In this document: positions 1 to 7,019 of the stretch, piece by piece
Position numbering within the stretch: position 1 is the first letter of the stretch
Layout: each line of letters opens with the position of its first letter
Position numbers and translations under genes: made by a program
Notes under the pieces: model-generated
Database searches by the model: none
What the model was told of the DNA's origin: nothing
The model's input: only the letters and a program-made list of their open reading frames with translations
Assembly (NCBI GenBank): GCA_003486645.1
Contig: DNGI01000202.1
Span: 1 to 19,536, forward strand
Reading direction: 5' to 3'
Origin: Cyanobacteria bacterium UBA11370
GTDB lineage: Bacteria > Cyanobacteriota > Cyanobacteriia > Cyanobacteriales > Coleofasciculaceae
DNA: 19,536 bases

Positions 1-425
1 ATACCAGTATCAGACTCCCCCAGCAGGTCTAACTCATCCTCCTCTTCTTCACTAGGGGGTGGTGTGAGGATAATAATTTCCTCATGAACAATCTCATTAA
101 CAAGGGTTGGAACATTAACGGCGGCTGAAGCATTTTGATGCTCATCACCGGGTTCGTAGGGACAAAATTCCAGATTGATTCTTACCTTACCTTTTTGCCA
201 ACCACGGGCACTAAATCGTAAGACTTCACAGGAGATACCCTCTTGACTAAACCAGGCATTTTTATCTGAAGTCCATCCACTTGCCTTATCGGCAAGCTGT
301 ATCCTGATGGCTTCTGCCAATTCTTCAACTCTAAAGGTACGGTGTCCGATTAAAATTTGAGCCGATTCATTAACGGATAGAACTTCACCACTAGCGAGCG
401 GCTCGAACTGATTATCCACGCCCAT
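1..425 (-). CDS. KGK-domain protein, 3' end cut by window edge
   Basis: The frame opens with ATG at 425 and stays open for 141 codons to the left edge, so the C-terminus is missing. Reading the minus strand gives MGVDNQFEPLASGEVLSV at the N-terminus, and around residues 77-90 the block WQKGKVRINLEFCP, which carries the KGK signature of the small cyanobacterial KGK family. The end of the visible part is acidic, with a SEEEEDELD run near residues 127-135. The family has no established biochemical role, and I infer none. The start is supported by a G-rich stretch (CGGGGAAA) just before ATG. Only about 18 bases separate the start from the presumed right end of the TnpB element, so the original promoter may have been displaced. 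Confidence 0.7.
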   Translation of the reverse strand, partial: MGVDNQFEPLASGEVLSVNESAQILIGHRTFRVEELAEAIRIQLADKASGWTSDKNAWFSQEGISCEVLRFSARGWQKGKVRINLEFCPYEPGDEHQNASAAVNVPTLVNEIVHEEIIILTPPPSEEEEDELDLLGESDTG

Positions 426-442
426 TTTCCCCGATTAACTTG

Positions 443-640
443 TTGACGTACTCCCCTGTCTGAAGACGGGGGGATTGTTAAAGGTTGTTACGAGGCGGTC
501 TTAAGACACGCCTCTTCACCTTTTTTCCTGCTTCTTAAACTCTTAACTAGACGGTTTCCCGTCCCCGTCAGATCGTCTCCACAGGCAATTTGTTTATTGT
601 CCAGGATGCGTCCCACCCCAGATAGTCCACGATTGCGGAC
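443..640 (-). ncRNA. Candidate omega RNA (TnpB guide RNA), extent estimated
   Basis: TnpB guide RNAs usually cover the 3' end of tnpB and run to the element's right end, so the guide is the flanking DNA. Here the region downstream of the tnpB stop contains a GC-rich hairpin at 453-473 (CCCC, then GTC-TTCA-GAC, then GGGG in RNA sense), followed by the conserved-looking GTCAAC tail. The 5' boundary inside tnpB is a guess from family precedent. The guide would begin at about position 442 and read leftwards towards the KGK start codon. Confidence 0.35.
453..473 (-). repeat. Right-end hairpin of the TnpB element
   Basis: On the plus strand CCCC at 453-456 pairs with GGGG at 470-473, and GTC at 458-460 pairs with GAC at 465-467 around a TGAA loop. 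A GC-rich hairpin beside the element terminus is what TnpA recognises in IS200/IS605 elements, and it also forms the 3' scaffold of the guide RNA. Confidence 0.6.
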
Positions 641-1756
641 GATTTGTGCTGCGGCTACATCTCTATCTGTGATGTATCCACATTCTGGGCAAGAATGAAC
701 TCTGTCTTTTAGGTCTTTCTTGCCTGTGTGTGCATCACATTGAGGACAAACTTGTGAAGTGTAATTCTTGTCTACCTTGGCAAAATACACACCTCGCTTC
801 CAGCACACAAACTTTAAGATGGACAAAAATTGACCAAAACCAGCCTCTAAAGTATGTTTGCCAAATAGTCCTTTTGCCCATAGCCGAAAGTCGATATTTT
901 CAACAAATATCATTCCAACACCGTCACACAGTTTGTGAGCTAACTTAAACTGCCAGTCCTTCCTTGTGTCACTAATGCGTTGATGTAGCCGTGCAATTTT
1001 CCGATTTAACTTGTGACGATTATTTGACCCTTTTTTCTTGTGCTTGAGTTGGCGTTGCAGCAATTTCAGCTTGCGGTGCAATGAGCTTAAGAATCTAGGT
1101 CTGTCGATCACATCTCCATCAGATGTTGCCACAAATTTGTCTAACCCCAAGTCAATACCAATTGGATGTCCATCAGGTATGGTATCGGGTACGTTAACAT
1201 TACATTCAAGCGTCAACATCACAAAATATCCAGATGCTTTACGGACAATTCGAGCTTGCTTGAGAGCAAATCCGTCTGGAATTTCTCGCGACTTGACGTA
1301 TTCGAGCCACCCTAACTGAGGTAACTTAATTTGATTACCTCTCAAAAATTGAGATTTACCCAGTTGCGGATAAACAAACGACCGCATCCGGTATCTGTTC
1401 TTAAACCGGGGAAATCCCATCCCCTTACGTCCCATATCTAATACGGCTGTTTCTAGCTTCCTTAAAACCTGTTGCAAAACTTGAGCATTGACGGTTTTAA
1501 GCTCTGGACACTCTTTTTTGGCTGCGGTTAGTGTCTGGCATTGTTGTGCATAGGTGGGACGAGGCGCATCTGCGGGAATTATGTATTCAGATATGATTGA
1601 GCAAGCGTTAATTTGACACTTACGAGAATTTATCCAATCTTTGCGTTCGCGCAAAGCAAAATTCCAAACTTTTCGGCACACAGTTAGAGTGTGTTCAATT
1701 ATCTGGACTTGTTCCGGCGTGGGGACTGCTTTGTACTCATAGGTCAGACTTACCAC
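488..1756 (-). CDS. tnpB: RNA-guided endonuclease TnpB (IS200/IS605 family)
   Basis: TnpB proteins are RNA-guided DNA nucleases ancestral to Cas12; they cut DNA matching a guide taken from the element's own right flank and help retain the transposon. The 422-residue protein has the usual order: an N-terminal helix-turn-helix region (1-45), a beta-barrel/REC-like middle, and a split RuvC nuclease. The RuvC residues look intact: Asp202 in GIDLGLDKF, Glu286 in FVENIDF and the Asp pair at 364-366 in TDRDVAAA. A zinc ribbon is formed by Cys337, Cys340, Cys356 and Cys359. The start is GTG, with AGGAGG 10 bases upstream; an ATG between them is out of frame. There is no frameshift, so the protein should be active. 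The 3' end probably doubles as template for the guide RNA. Confidence 0.92.
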   Translation of the reverse strand: MVSLTYEYKAVPTPEQVQIIEHTLTVCRKVWNFALRERKDWINSRKCQINACSIISEYIIPADAPRPTYAQQCQTLTAAKKECPELKTVNAQVLQQVLRKLETAVLDMGRKGMGFPRFKNRYRMRSFVYPQLGKSQFLRGNQIKLPQLGWLEYVKSREIPDGFALKQARIVRKASGYFVMLTLECNVNVPDTIPDGHPIGIDLGLDKFVATSDGDVIDRPRFLSSLHRKLKLLQRQLKHKKKGSNNRHKLNRKIARLHQRISDTRKDWQFKLAHKLCDGVGMIFVENIDFRLWAKGLFGKHTLEAGFGQFLSILKFVCWKRGVYFAKVDKNYTSQVCPQCDAHTGKKDLKDRVHSCPECGYITDRDVAAAQIVRNRGLSGVGRILDNKQIACGDDLTGTGNRLVKSLRSRKKGEEACLKTAS

Positions 1757-1814
1757 TTGCTCATTACCTCCTACATAAATTCTACGCTATGAAAGTAAAA
1801 TTAATCCGGAAACA

Positions 1815-1864
1815 GAAGGATAAATCCTTCCTGTCGTTTTCATCCATCGCTTAAAAAACGGTGG
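1815..1864 (-). repeat. Left-end hairpins of the TnpB element
   Basis: There are two stem-loops: GAAGGAT / ATCCTTC at 1815-1830 with a 2-base loop, and CCATCG (1844-1849) pairing with CGGTGG (1859-1864), one G-T pair, around an A-rich 9-base loop. The outer one is the better candidate for the terminal structure used by the transposase. The inner one may instead act on tnpB expression, since it lies in the tnpB leader. Confidence 0.4.
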
Positions 1865-1950
1865 CTCTCAACTTCCTAGATGTCTTGGGTAGTTTTATTT
1901 TCAATCATGATTTGGTTTGGGTAACTATACTTCACGGGGTTATAGATAGT

Positions 1951-1979
1951 GCTAATTGCTAATTGTTAATGGCTAATTG
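1951..1979. repeat. Heptamer tandem repeat (STRR-like)
   Basis: Four consecutive 7-base units read GCTAATT, GCTAATT, GTTAATG, GCTAATT, followed by G. This resembles the short tandemly repeated repetitive (STRR) heptamers known from filamentous cyanobacteria. It lies between the element's left end and the ccsA stop, outside any gene. Confidence 0.55.
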
Positions 1980-2097
1980 TTTAAAAGCGGTTAACTCTTA
2001 GCGATCGCACTTTCAGTTTGTGTCCGTGGAAAGTATAACTGGCTTGGTTATAGGAGCCTTCTCAATCATGGGAAACCCCTACAATGACTTTAAAGGT

Positions 2098-3165
2098 TTA
2101 GAAGAACCAGCCATAGGAATGTAATCCTTTACCCAATAGATTCACCCCAAGATAGCAAATCCAGACGACCATGAACCCAGTTGCGGCTAAAATTGCTGGT
2201 CGTCGTCCTTGCCAACCGCGAGTAATCCGGGCATGGAGATAGGCGGCAAAAACCAGCCAAGTAATTAATGCCCAGGTTTCTTTCGGGTCCCAACTCCAAT
2301 AGGAACCCCAAGCCTCATTTGCCCAAACCGCACCTGCAATGATGCCAATTGTCAAGAGGGGGAATCCTAATCCAATAATCCGATAGCTAATATTATCAAG
2401 GGTATCCGCTAGATTCAAGCGTTGAGGCGAGAGGGGTGGCGTGCTAGACAATTCGGATTCCGATGATACGGGGGCGATCCGATTCAGAACGGCTGTACTA
2501 CCAGCCCCATTGCTTTCTAGGAAACTAACTCCCGTTGAGGAATTTTGGGGTTGAAGTTCGGATTCTTCTCCATGACGTTGTAGGCGATAATTAGGATGAG
2601 TAACTAAGCCATTTTTGGTGCGATATCCACCTGTGCCGACAGAACTGCCCCGCAATTCGACATTTTGACCGCGAGTAACGACTAAAAAGGCGATCGCTAA
2701 AACCGAGCCTACCATGAGTGTCGCGTAACTGAGCATCATGACGCTAACGTGCATCATTAACCAATTCGATTTGAGTGCGGGGACTAAGGGTGCGGACTGC
2801 TGCATATCGTCGGGCAATGTCAGGGCGGCAAAGGCGGTAATCCCCATTGCTACGGGTGCGGTTGCTACACCCACCAAGCGACTACGACTCATTGTTTCTG
2901 CCAGTAGATGAATCGTCGTAATTCCCCAGGTTAAGAAAAAGAGGGATTCATAGAGATTACTTAACGGGAAATAGCCTGCTTCTAGCCACCGCGCACCAAG
3001 TAAGGCGGCGATGCAGAGGTTAGCGATCGCCATCCCTGCTGTTCCGAATGCTGGCAGATAGGTAAGGCTGGGGAAAGCTGCTCCTACCCAGTAAATTAGC
3101 ATTGTCACCAAGAGGACAGCAAATGAAATATTATCCAATCCGTTCTGGAGGGCAACTAGATCCAT
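2098..3165 (-). CDS. ccsA: System II cytochrome c biogenesis protein CcsA (CcsB-type)
   Basis: CcsA is a multi-pass membrane protein that, with Ccs1/CcsB, carries haem across the thylakoid or plasma membrane and presents it to apocytochromes c such as cytochromes f and c6. The 355-residue sequence has an N-terminal membrane segment (about 14-33), several more before residue 165, and the tryptophan-rich haem-handling motif [13 protein letters not shown] at 286-298. Candidate haem-ligand histidines are His139, His311 and His349. It ends in the usual LHSYGWFF. Between membrane segments it carries a hydrophilic, Ser/Gly/Asn-rich loop of about 85 residues (166-250). The start is ATG with no strong ribosome binding site. 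The gene stands alone here; its partner gene is not in the window. In bacterial nomenclature the same family is also called CcsB. Confidence 0.92.
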   Translation of the reverse strand: MDLVALQNGLDNISFAVLLVTMLIYWVGAAFPSLTYLPAFGTAGMAIANLCIAALLGARWLEAGYFPLSNLYESLFFLTWGITTIHLLAETMSRSRLVGVATAPVAMGITAFAALTLPDDMQQSAPLVPALKSNWLMMHVSVMMLSYATLMVGSVLAIAFLVVTRGQNVELRGSSVGTGGYRTKNGLVTHPNYRLQRHGEESELQPQNSSTGVSFLESNGAGSTAVLNRIAPVSSESELSSTPPLSPQRLNLADTLDNISYRIIGLGFPLLTIGIIAGAVWANEAWGSYWSWDPKETWALITWLVFAAYLHARITRGWQGRRPAILAATGFMVVWICYLGVNLLGKGLHSYGWFF

Positions 3166-3265
3166 AAAGTTATTTGTCTACTGAGTTATTTAGATTGAGT
3201 GATTCCCGCGTTAATCCGTCAATTTTATCCTATCGGGTCTAGTACTCTATTGCTTGAAGTTTCTT

Positions 3266-3300
3266 GGGGAGGGGTGAGTAGGAGAGGGGGTGAGTAGGGG
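3266..3300 (+). repeat. G-rich tract with potential G-quadruplex
   Basis: Four runs of at least four G occur at 3266-3269, 3271-3274, 3286-3290 and 3297-3300, separated by 1, 11 and 6 bases. The 12-base unit GGGGTGAGTAGG appears twice, 16 bases apart (3271 and 3287). It lies about 100 bases upstream of the ccsA start on the opposite strand. Confidence 0.45.
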
Positions 3301-3325
3301 ATAGGGTGATCGCACAAGCCCATGA

Positions 3326-3438
3326 TATGTATAGTATTTTCATACAGAACGTAAAAATCTTACCCCTCCTAAACCCTCCCCGCGAGTAAGGGGAGGGCAG
3401 GGGTGGGGTTCACAAATCAAATGGAAACACTATATGTA
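3326..3438. repeat. Nested imperfect palindrome, MITE-like
   Basis: Three nested arms pair around one centre. The outer arms 3326-3343 and 3421-3438 match at 14 of 18 positions. The middle arms ACCCCT (3362-3367) and AGGGGT (3399-3404) are perfect, as are the inner arms CCCTCCCC (3374-3381) and GGGGAGGG (3390-3397), with an 8-base loop. The total length is about 113 bases with no coding capacity. Such structures in cyanobacteria are often dispersed, high-copy elements mobilised by a transposase in trans; an RNA hairpin or terminator role is the alternative. Confidence 0.5.
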
Positions 3439-3499
3439 TTAGGTGATAGGATTTAAGCTCAGACGCTGACTTGAAATTGCAATATTAAACTCTAGAAAA

Positions 3500-3712
3500 A
3501 TGGATGAAGTCCATAAGAAATTGATCAAGCCCTACGACCCAGAGAACGAATCGAAAAAGCACGCTAGATATGTGCCATTCTGGGCATGAGGTTTATTTGA
3601 CTGTTATTTGACTAATCACCTGAATCAGGAAAAATTTTTAACCACTTTAGCCAGTAAAACTCTTGCCCTGAGTACATTACAACAATATCAGTCTTATTTG
3701 ACTGTTATTTGA
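3500..3712 (+). pseudogene. Unidentified broken reading frame with one in-frame stop
   Basis: From ATG at 3500 the frame reads MDEVHKKLIKPYDPENESKK and on to a TGA at 3587-3589. It then continues in the same frame for 40 more codons, including LNQEKFLTTLASKTLALS, to TGA at 3710-3712. The composition on both sides of the first stop looks protein-like, suggesting a decayed 71-codon gene fragment. I do not recognise the family. Chance is a real alternative for a frame this short. Confidence 0.25.
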
Positions 3713-3713
3713 C
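3593..3713 (+). repeat. Pair of 20-bp direct repeats, 101 bases apart
   Basis: TTATTTGACTGTTATTTGAC occurs exactly at 3593-3612 and again at 3694-3713. Each copy itself contains TTATTTGAC twice at an 11-base interval, giving four copies of the nonamer. The 101-base offset is not a multiple of three, so the repeat is not a protein-level duplication. Confidence 0.75.
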
Positions 3714-3879
3714 AAGGTGTCAATAAGCACTCATCAGCGATCGTAAGTTAAGACGCATTTAAATTGCTAGTGTATTGACACATTAGAATATGGATGCTTG
3801 CTTAGGAGTTTTTTAGAACATTTGTACTGTAACTCTGGGAGACCGAACTGCTATATGTTTGGATGTAACTCCGTATAAG

Positions 3880-3891
3880 CACTCATGAGTG
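3880..3891. repeat. 12-bp perfect palindrome after the DUF29 gene
   Basis: CACTCATGAGTG is a perfect palindrome 9 bases beyond the DUF29 stop codon. Its left half is part of ATAAGCACTCAT, which also occurs at 3723-3734 without the second half. It could be a protein-binding site; there is no T-run to make it a convincing terminator. Confidence 0.4.
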
Positions 3892-3900
3892 ATTAGCTAC

Positions 3901-4365
3901 TTAAAAATCCACAACTCCTGGTAAAAATTCATCATCAAGAACTTGGATAATAGTATAAGGACACTCTACCGGAAACGTATCTAAGGGCAATTCGGTTTCA
4001 TTACTAGCTGCTTTTCGTCCTCGACGATAACAGTCCGCTAAAACTTCTTCTGAATAAGACTTTAAACTAGGACTATCGTCCAGTAAATCAGCAATCCGAT
4101 TTCGTTGCTCATCAATCGTATTTTGCCAAGATCCACTTCGCAAATAAGGCTGATATTGCCATTTGAGCAAATGTTGTAATAATACCTCCAAACGACTCTT
4201 TAATTCTCTGCGATCAGATCGTCCCCAACTTTCAATCTCCTCAATTACAGCTTCCCAATCTACTTGTTCAAATTGTCCAGCACGAATCAGTTGTACAGTT
4301 TGTTCTGTCCACGCTACCAAATCTGTGTCATACAACTGATCTATAGTTTTTGGAGTCAATGTCAT
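3901..4365 (-). CDS. DUF29 family protein
   Basis: The 154-residue protein matches the DUF29 family, which is abundant in cyanobacteria and has no established function. Recognisable blocks are the N-terminal LYDTDLVAWTEQTVQLI (11-27), VDWEAVIEEIESWGRSDRRE (35-54), the helical LLQHLLKWQYQP (62-73) and SWQNTIDEQRNRI (79-91). It is predicted soluble, mostly helical, with no signal peptide. Its length is normal for the family. It starts with ATG, 64 bases downstream of the DUF3352 stop, so the two may share a transcript. DUF29 genes often occur in many copies per genome and near mobile DNA, which fits the repeat-rich stretch beside it. Confidence 0.9.
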   Translation of the reverse strand: MTLTPKTIDQLYDTDLVAWTEQTVQLIRAGQFEQVDWEAVIEEIESWGRSDRRELKSRLEVLLQHLLKWQYQPYLRSGSWQNTIDEQRNRIADLLDDSPSLKSYSEEVLADCYRRGRKAASNETELPLDTFPVECPYTIIQVLDDEFLPGVVDF

Positions 4366-4429
4366 AGGCTTCTACAGTTTATGGTGGATCAGCGAGATTT
4401 GAGCTATTTATTCTCATTTTAATGTCAGA

Positions 4430-6250
4430 TTAGGGTGAAGAATTTAGAGGAGTTTGAGGAATTTGAGGAGTTTGAGGGATCTGAAGAGTAGGGGTTTGAC
4501 TAGGAAGAGTTGGGGGACTCAATTCAATTTCTGGAGTTGGGTAAGTGCTGGGTGTGGGAACTGTTTTTAGATTCACAAAGAGATTGAAACGGGTACTACG
4601 TTCATCGTTAATTGCCACTGTCAATCCAATAGCCCGAATTGCTTCTAACCACATTTTTGGTTCTGAAGGAAGTTGTGCAAAGTTCAAATTACTCTGGTTA
4701 ATAATACTCTCAATATCTATGAAAAATTGACCGTTATTGGGGTTTGGTTTACTCGGTAAAGTTTCTTGGAATAACGGAGTTTGGATTAGGCTAGTTTTGG
4801 GTTGAGGAACGATCGCATCCGCAATGGGTGCGCCTAGGGTTAGGAAAACAATGTTCCCTTCTAACCAGCCGTGGGTAGCACTAATTCCGCTAAGAGGAGA
4901 TGTCCAATTTACTACAGGTTGACCATTAAGCTGAGTTTTTTCTACGCTAAATTGATAGCGAGTTTCTATTACTTGATCCAGTTGTTGAAGGGATTTTTCA
5001 GTACGGGCGCGATCGCTTGATAGTACCATTAAAACAACCCCTGCTCCCAAGGTGGGTAATCCCGGATTTTCTGGTAGTGCCAGCAAATCCTCTGAGGCGG
5101 GTATTAGCGCGAGGGCAAATTCACCATCCATCCAGGGTAATAAGTCTTTCTCTAAATTTAAACCTAGAGTTGTTTGTATTCCACTACTTAGATTAGGGGG
5201 TGAAATGGGGGTGATTGGATTTGATTCGGCAGCACGACTATAATCAAACCATAATTGAGCTAAATTACCTCCAGAGATGGTTAGTAAGGTATTAGCAGGT
5301 AAACGTCTTGGCAAGCGAGTTGTGGTGTTTTTTACCTGATATTTTTGATTACTATTGGGTTTGAGCCAGGAAATGGATTGAAAATTAATTCCTTCGGTTT
5401 CTAAGGTTATTGTTGTTACGATTCCTTGCTTTTGTTCCTTTGCTGCTTGGTTTTCAGGAGAGAGCGATCGCTTAGAATTCGCTGCTGCTAACGCCGAAAA
5501 AGCTGGCATATTAAAATAAACTTGAGCAAAGGGATGTGAGGCATTAATTTTACCTAATTTTTCACTATATCCAGGTGTCGTAGCAACTGAAGCTTCGCCT
5601 TTGTAGGTATCAATTGCTCGTTCCATTGTTTTAGGGTTGTTCGTGACTACAACGAAACGTCCTAGTACAGCAGCGGAATAATTTTGAGCGTTGTTTTTTT
5701 GAGTTTCTCGAATCTGAATTCCTTTATAGATTCTCTCGCTAAACTGTGTTACTTTTTGGGATTTCGTTTTATCCAAGATTTGCTTGGCTTGAGTTGGATT
5801 TTCAATCGGTAGTATGATTAAATCGGGTGGCGTTATAAAGGGTATTATTGAGGATGACTTCTGGGATTGAGTTGGAGTTGAGGTTCCAGAGGTTAGATAG
5901 GCGATCATAATTTTTTCGCCTAACCACGGTTGAATATCTTTTTGATAGTCATAACCGTTGCTATTGAGGAGATTTTGTTGGAGTTGAGTTAGTTGTTTAT
6001 CTAAAGCAGCTTGAGTTTGAAGTGTTCCATATTGTCGTAACTGTTGCCATTGGCTTGGATCTGTAGAGATTGAGGCTGTTACTAGGGCATCTTGTGGTAT
6101 GAATTGGGAACCTAGGGGAGCATTTTTTATAAAAAGATTGCGTTTTATTAGTAAGGAGTAGGCGGTTACACCACCCGCGATTACTAATACCGTTGTCCCT
6201 AGTGTTAGTAACAAGAACAGTTTCTTCTTATTAAGATTTTTATTAAGCAT
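4430..6250 (-). CDS. DUF3352 domain-containing membrane-anchored protein
   Basis: The 606-residue protein begins with a lysine-rich stretch and one hydrophobic segment (about 10-34), consistent with a signal anchor. The rest is a long extracytoplasmic region. Features such as GSQFIPQDALVTASISTDPS (47-66), the middle PDLIILPIENPTQAKQILDK and the later LPWMDGEFALALIPA resemble the cyanobacterial DUF3352 family, whose function is unknown. The C-terminus (about 565-606) is rich in Pro, Thr and Gln and includes IPQTPQIPQTP, encoded by a 9-base tandem repeat; it could span the cell wall. The start ATG at 6250 follows a 163-base gap without a gene. No catalytic residues can be assigned. It could belong with the downstream DUF29 gene in one transcript. 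Confidence 0.8.
   Translation of the reverse strand: MLNKNLNKKKLFLLLTLGTTVLVIAGGVTAYSLLIKRNLFIKNAPLGSQFIPQDALVTASISTDPSQWQQLRQYGTLQTQAALDKQLTQLQQNLLNSNGYDYQKDIQPWLGEKIMIAYLTSGTSTPTQSQKSSSIIPFITPPDLIILPIENPTQAKQILDKTKSQKVTQFSERIYKGIQIRETQKNNAQNYSAAVLGRFVVVTNNPKTMERAIDTYKGEASVATTPGYSEKLGKINASHPFAQVYFNMPAFSALAAANSKRSLSPENQAAKEQKQGIVTTITLETEGINFQSISWLKPNSNQKYQVKNTTTRLPRRLPANTLLTISGGNLAQLWFDYSRAAESNPITPISPPNLSSGIQTTLGLNLEKDLLPWMDGEFALALIPASEDLLALPENPGLPTLGAGVVLMVLSSDRARTEKSLQQLDQVIETRYQFSVEKTQLNGQPVVNWTSPLSGISATHGWLEGNIVFLTLGAPIADAIVPQPKTSLIQTPLFQETLPSKPNPNNGQFFIDIESIINQSNLNFAQLPSEPKMWLEAIRAIGLTVAINDERSTRFNLFVNLKTVPTPSTYPTPEIELSPPTLPSQTPTLQIPQTPQIPQTPLNSSP
4449..4484. repeat. 9-base tandem repeat encoding the Pro-rich tail of DUF3352
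   Basis: On the plus strand the units read GGAGTTTGA, GGAATTTGA, GGAGTTTGA and GGGATCTGA. Read in the gene's direction they encode repeated Gln-Ile/Thr-Pro tripeptides at the C-terminus. Copy number is likely to vary between strains. Confidence 0.7.
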
Positions 6251-6413
6251 GCACGGACGTTATTTTAGGCGGTGGTATTGCCACTGTAGCAGATGGAGAT
6301 TAGATTGTGGATTTCGTTGATTGTTTGAGCAATTTAAGTGTTGCCACTCTAAATTTAAATGGTATTAGTCGTGATTATGGGCAGCGTACAGGATTGCGAT
6401 CGCTCTTGCAAGA

Positions 6414-6992
6414 TTATCTCCAAATGAACTGCAAGTCTAATACAAAATTAGGTAGCACCTCCTTACCAGAGAGAGTCTGGGGAGATTGTAGAATTTCTTT
6501 AGCTTGCCCTGCACGATAAATCTCAACTTGTTGCTGCTGATAGTTCATTAACCAACCCAGACGACAACCATTATCTATATATTCTTGCATCTTTTTCTGT
6601 AGCGTATTGAGGGAATCTGTTTTAGATCGCAATTCAATTACAAAGTCAGGACATAGAGGAGGAAATGTATCTTGTTCTTCCAGTGTAAGAGCATTCCATC
6701 GCTCTGAACTGATCCAAGCTGCATCAGGAGAACGTTCTGCACCATTGGGAAGTTGGAAAACTGTTGAGGAGTCGAAAACTTCGCCGAGTTGGGTTTGGCG
6801 ATTCCAGGCGCGTAATTGATAGGTTAAATCGGCGTTTCGTCTACCTGTATTTCCGCCAGTTGGGGGCATAATAATGAGTTCTCCATTAGCTGTAAGTTCT
6901 AATTTTAAATTTGGGTTAGCTGAGGCAATTTTCTGAAATTGGTTATGGGTTAGTTTGATAACTGGACGCAGGTTTAGTGTTAAATAGTTCAT
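6414..6992 (-). CDS. Uma2 family (DUF820) PD-(D/E)XK nuclease-fold protein
   Basis: The 192-residue protein fits the Uma2/DUF820 family of restriction-endonuclease-fold proteins, which is greatly expanded in cyanobacteria and has no settled substrate. Visible landmarks are LELTANGELIIMPPTGGNTG (30-49), SPDAAW (88-93, Asp90), CPDFVIELRSKTD (114-126, with Asp116, Glu120 and Arg122/Lys124 in the catalytic strand), the helix KKMQEYIDNG (133-142) and LGWLMN (145-150). Length is typical. It starts with ATG 27 bases after the cofH stop, so it may be read from the cofH transcript, though no functional link to deazaflavin synthesis is evident. Confidence 0.9.
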   Translation of the reverse strand: MNYLTLNLRPVIKLTHNQFQKIASANPNLKLELTANGELIIMPPTGGNTGRRNADLTYQLRAWNRQTQLGEVFDSSTVFQLPNGAERSPDAAWISSERWNALTLEEQDTFPPLCPDFVIELRSKTDSLNTLQKKMQEYIDNGCRLGWLMNYQQQQVEIYRAGQAKEILQSPQTLSGKEVLPNFVLDLQFIWR

Positions 6993-7019
6993 TGCCTAAA
7001 CGATTAATTAATGCAAATT

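Larger units (their letters stand above)
443..1875 (-). mobile_element. TnpB-only IS200/IS605-type element (IS1341-like); approximate ends
   Basis: The element consists of one tnpB gene flanked by subterminal hairpins and no terminal inverted repeats, the normal plan of IS200/IS605 insertion sequences. At the right end (low coordinates) a GC-rich hairpin at 453-473 is followed, in element orientation, by GAGTACGTCAAC, a tail resembling right ends of cyanobacterial members. At the left end two hairpins occur: 1815-1830 (7-bp stem, 2-base loop) and 1844-1864 (6-bp stem with one G-T pair). No Y1 transposase (TnpA) gene is present, so movement would depend on a TnpA elsewhere. The boundaries are estimates: the right one (about 443) is better supported than the left one (1865-1890). 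Confidence 0.55.
1757..2097. other. Gene-free stretch between ccsA and tnpB
   Basis: This 341-base interval holds the tnpB leader with its AGGAGG site and left-end hairpins, a heptamer repeat at 1951-1979 and a HIP1 octamer at 2001-2008. No plausible gene was found. No clear hairpin-plus-T-run terminator follows the ccsA stop. Confidence 0.6.
3166..3900. other. 735-base gene-poor stretch rich in repeats
   Basis: Between ccsA and the DUF29 gene lie, in order, the ccsA upstream region, a G-rich tract (3266-3300), a nested palindrome (3326-3438), a broken plus-strand reading frame (3500-3712) carrying 20-bp direct repeats, and a 12-bp direct repeat (3723-3734 and 3875-3886) whose second copy lies partly in a palindrome. 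No intact gene was found. The density of repeats suggests several past insertions or deletions. Confidence 0.6.

Noticed and set aside
730..1319. Two plus-strand open frames opposite tnpB (730-948 and 1038-1319)
   Set aside because: They lie antisense within the intact tnpB, and their translations show no family features.
1951..1979. CRISPR array or tRNA-like structure
   Set aside because: The period is 7 bases with no spacers; no CRISPR repeats, cas genes or tRNA cloverleaf were seen anywhere in the window.
2129..2311. 60-codon frame inside ccsA on the same strand
   Set aside because: It is a shifted reading of the CcsA WWD region; the main frame carries the conserved motifs.
6307..6519. 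70-codon plus-strand frame between DUF3352 and Uma2
   Set aside because: Half of it overlaps the Uma2 3' end antisense; there is no ribosome binding site or recognisable content.
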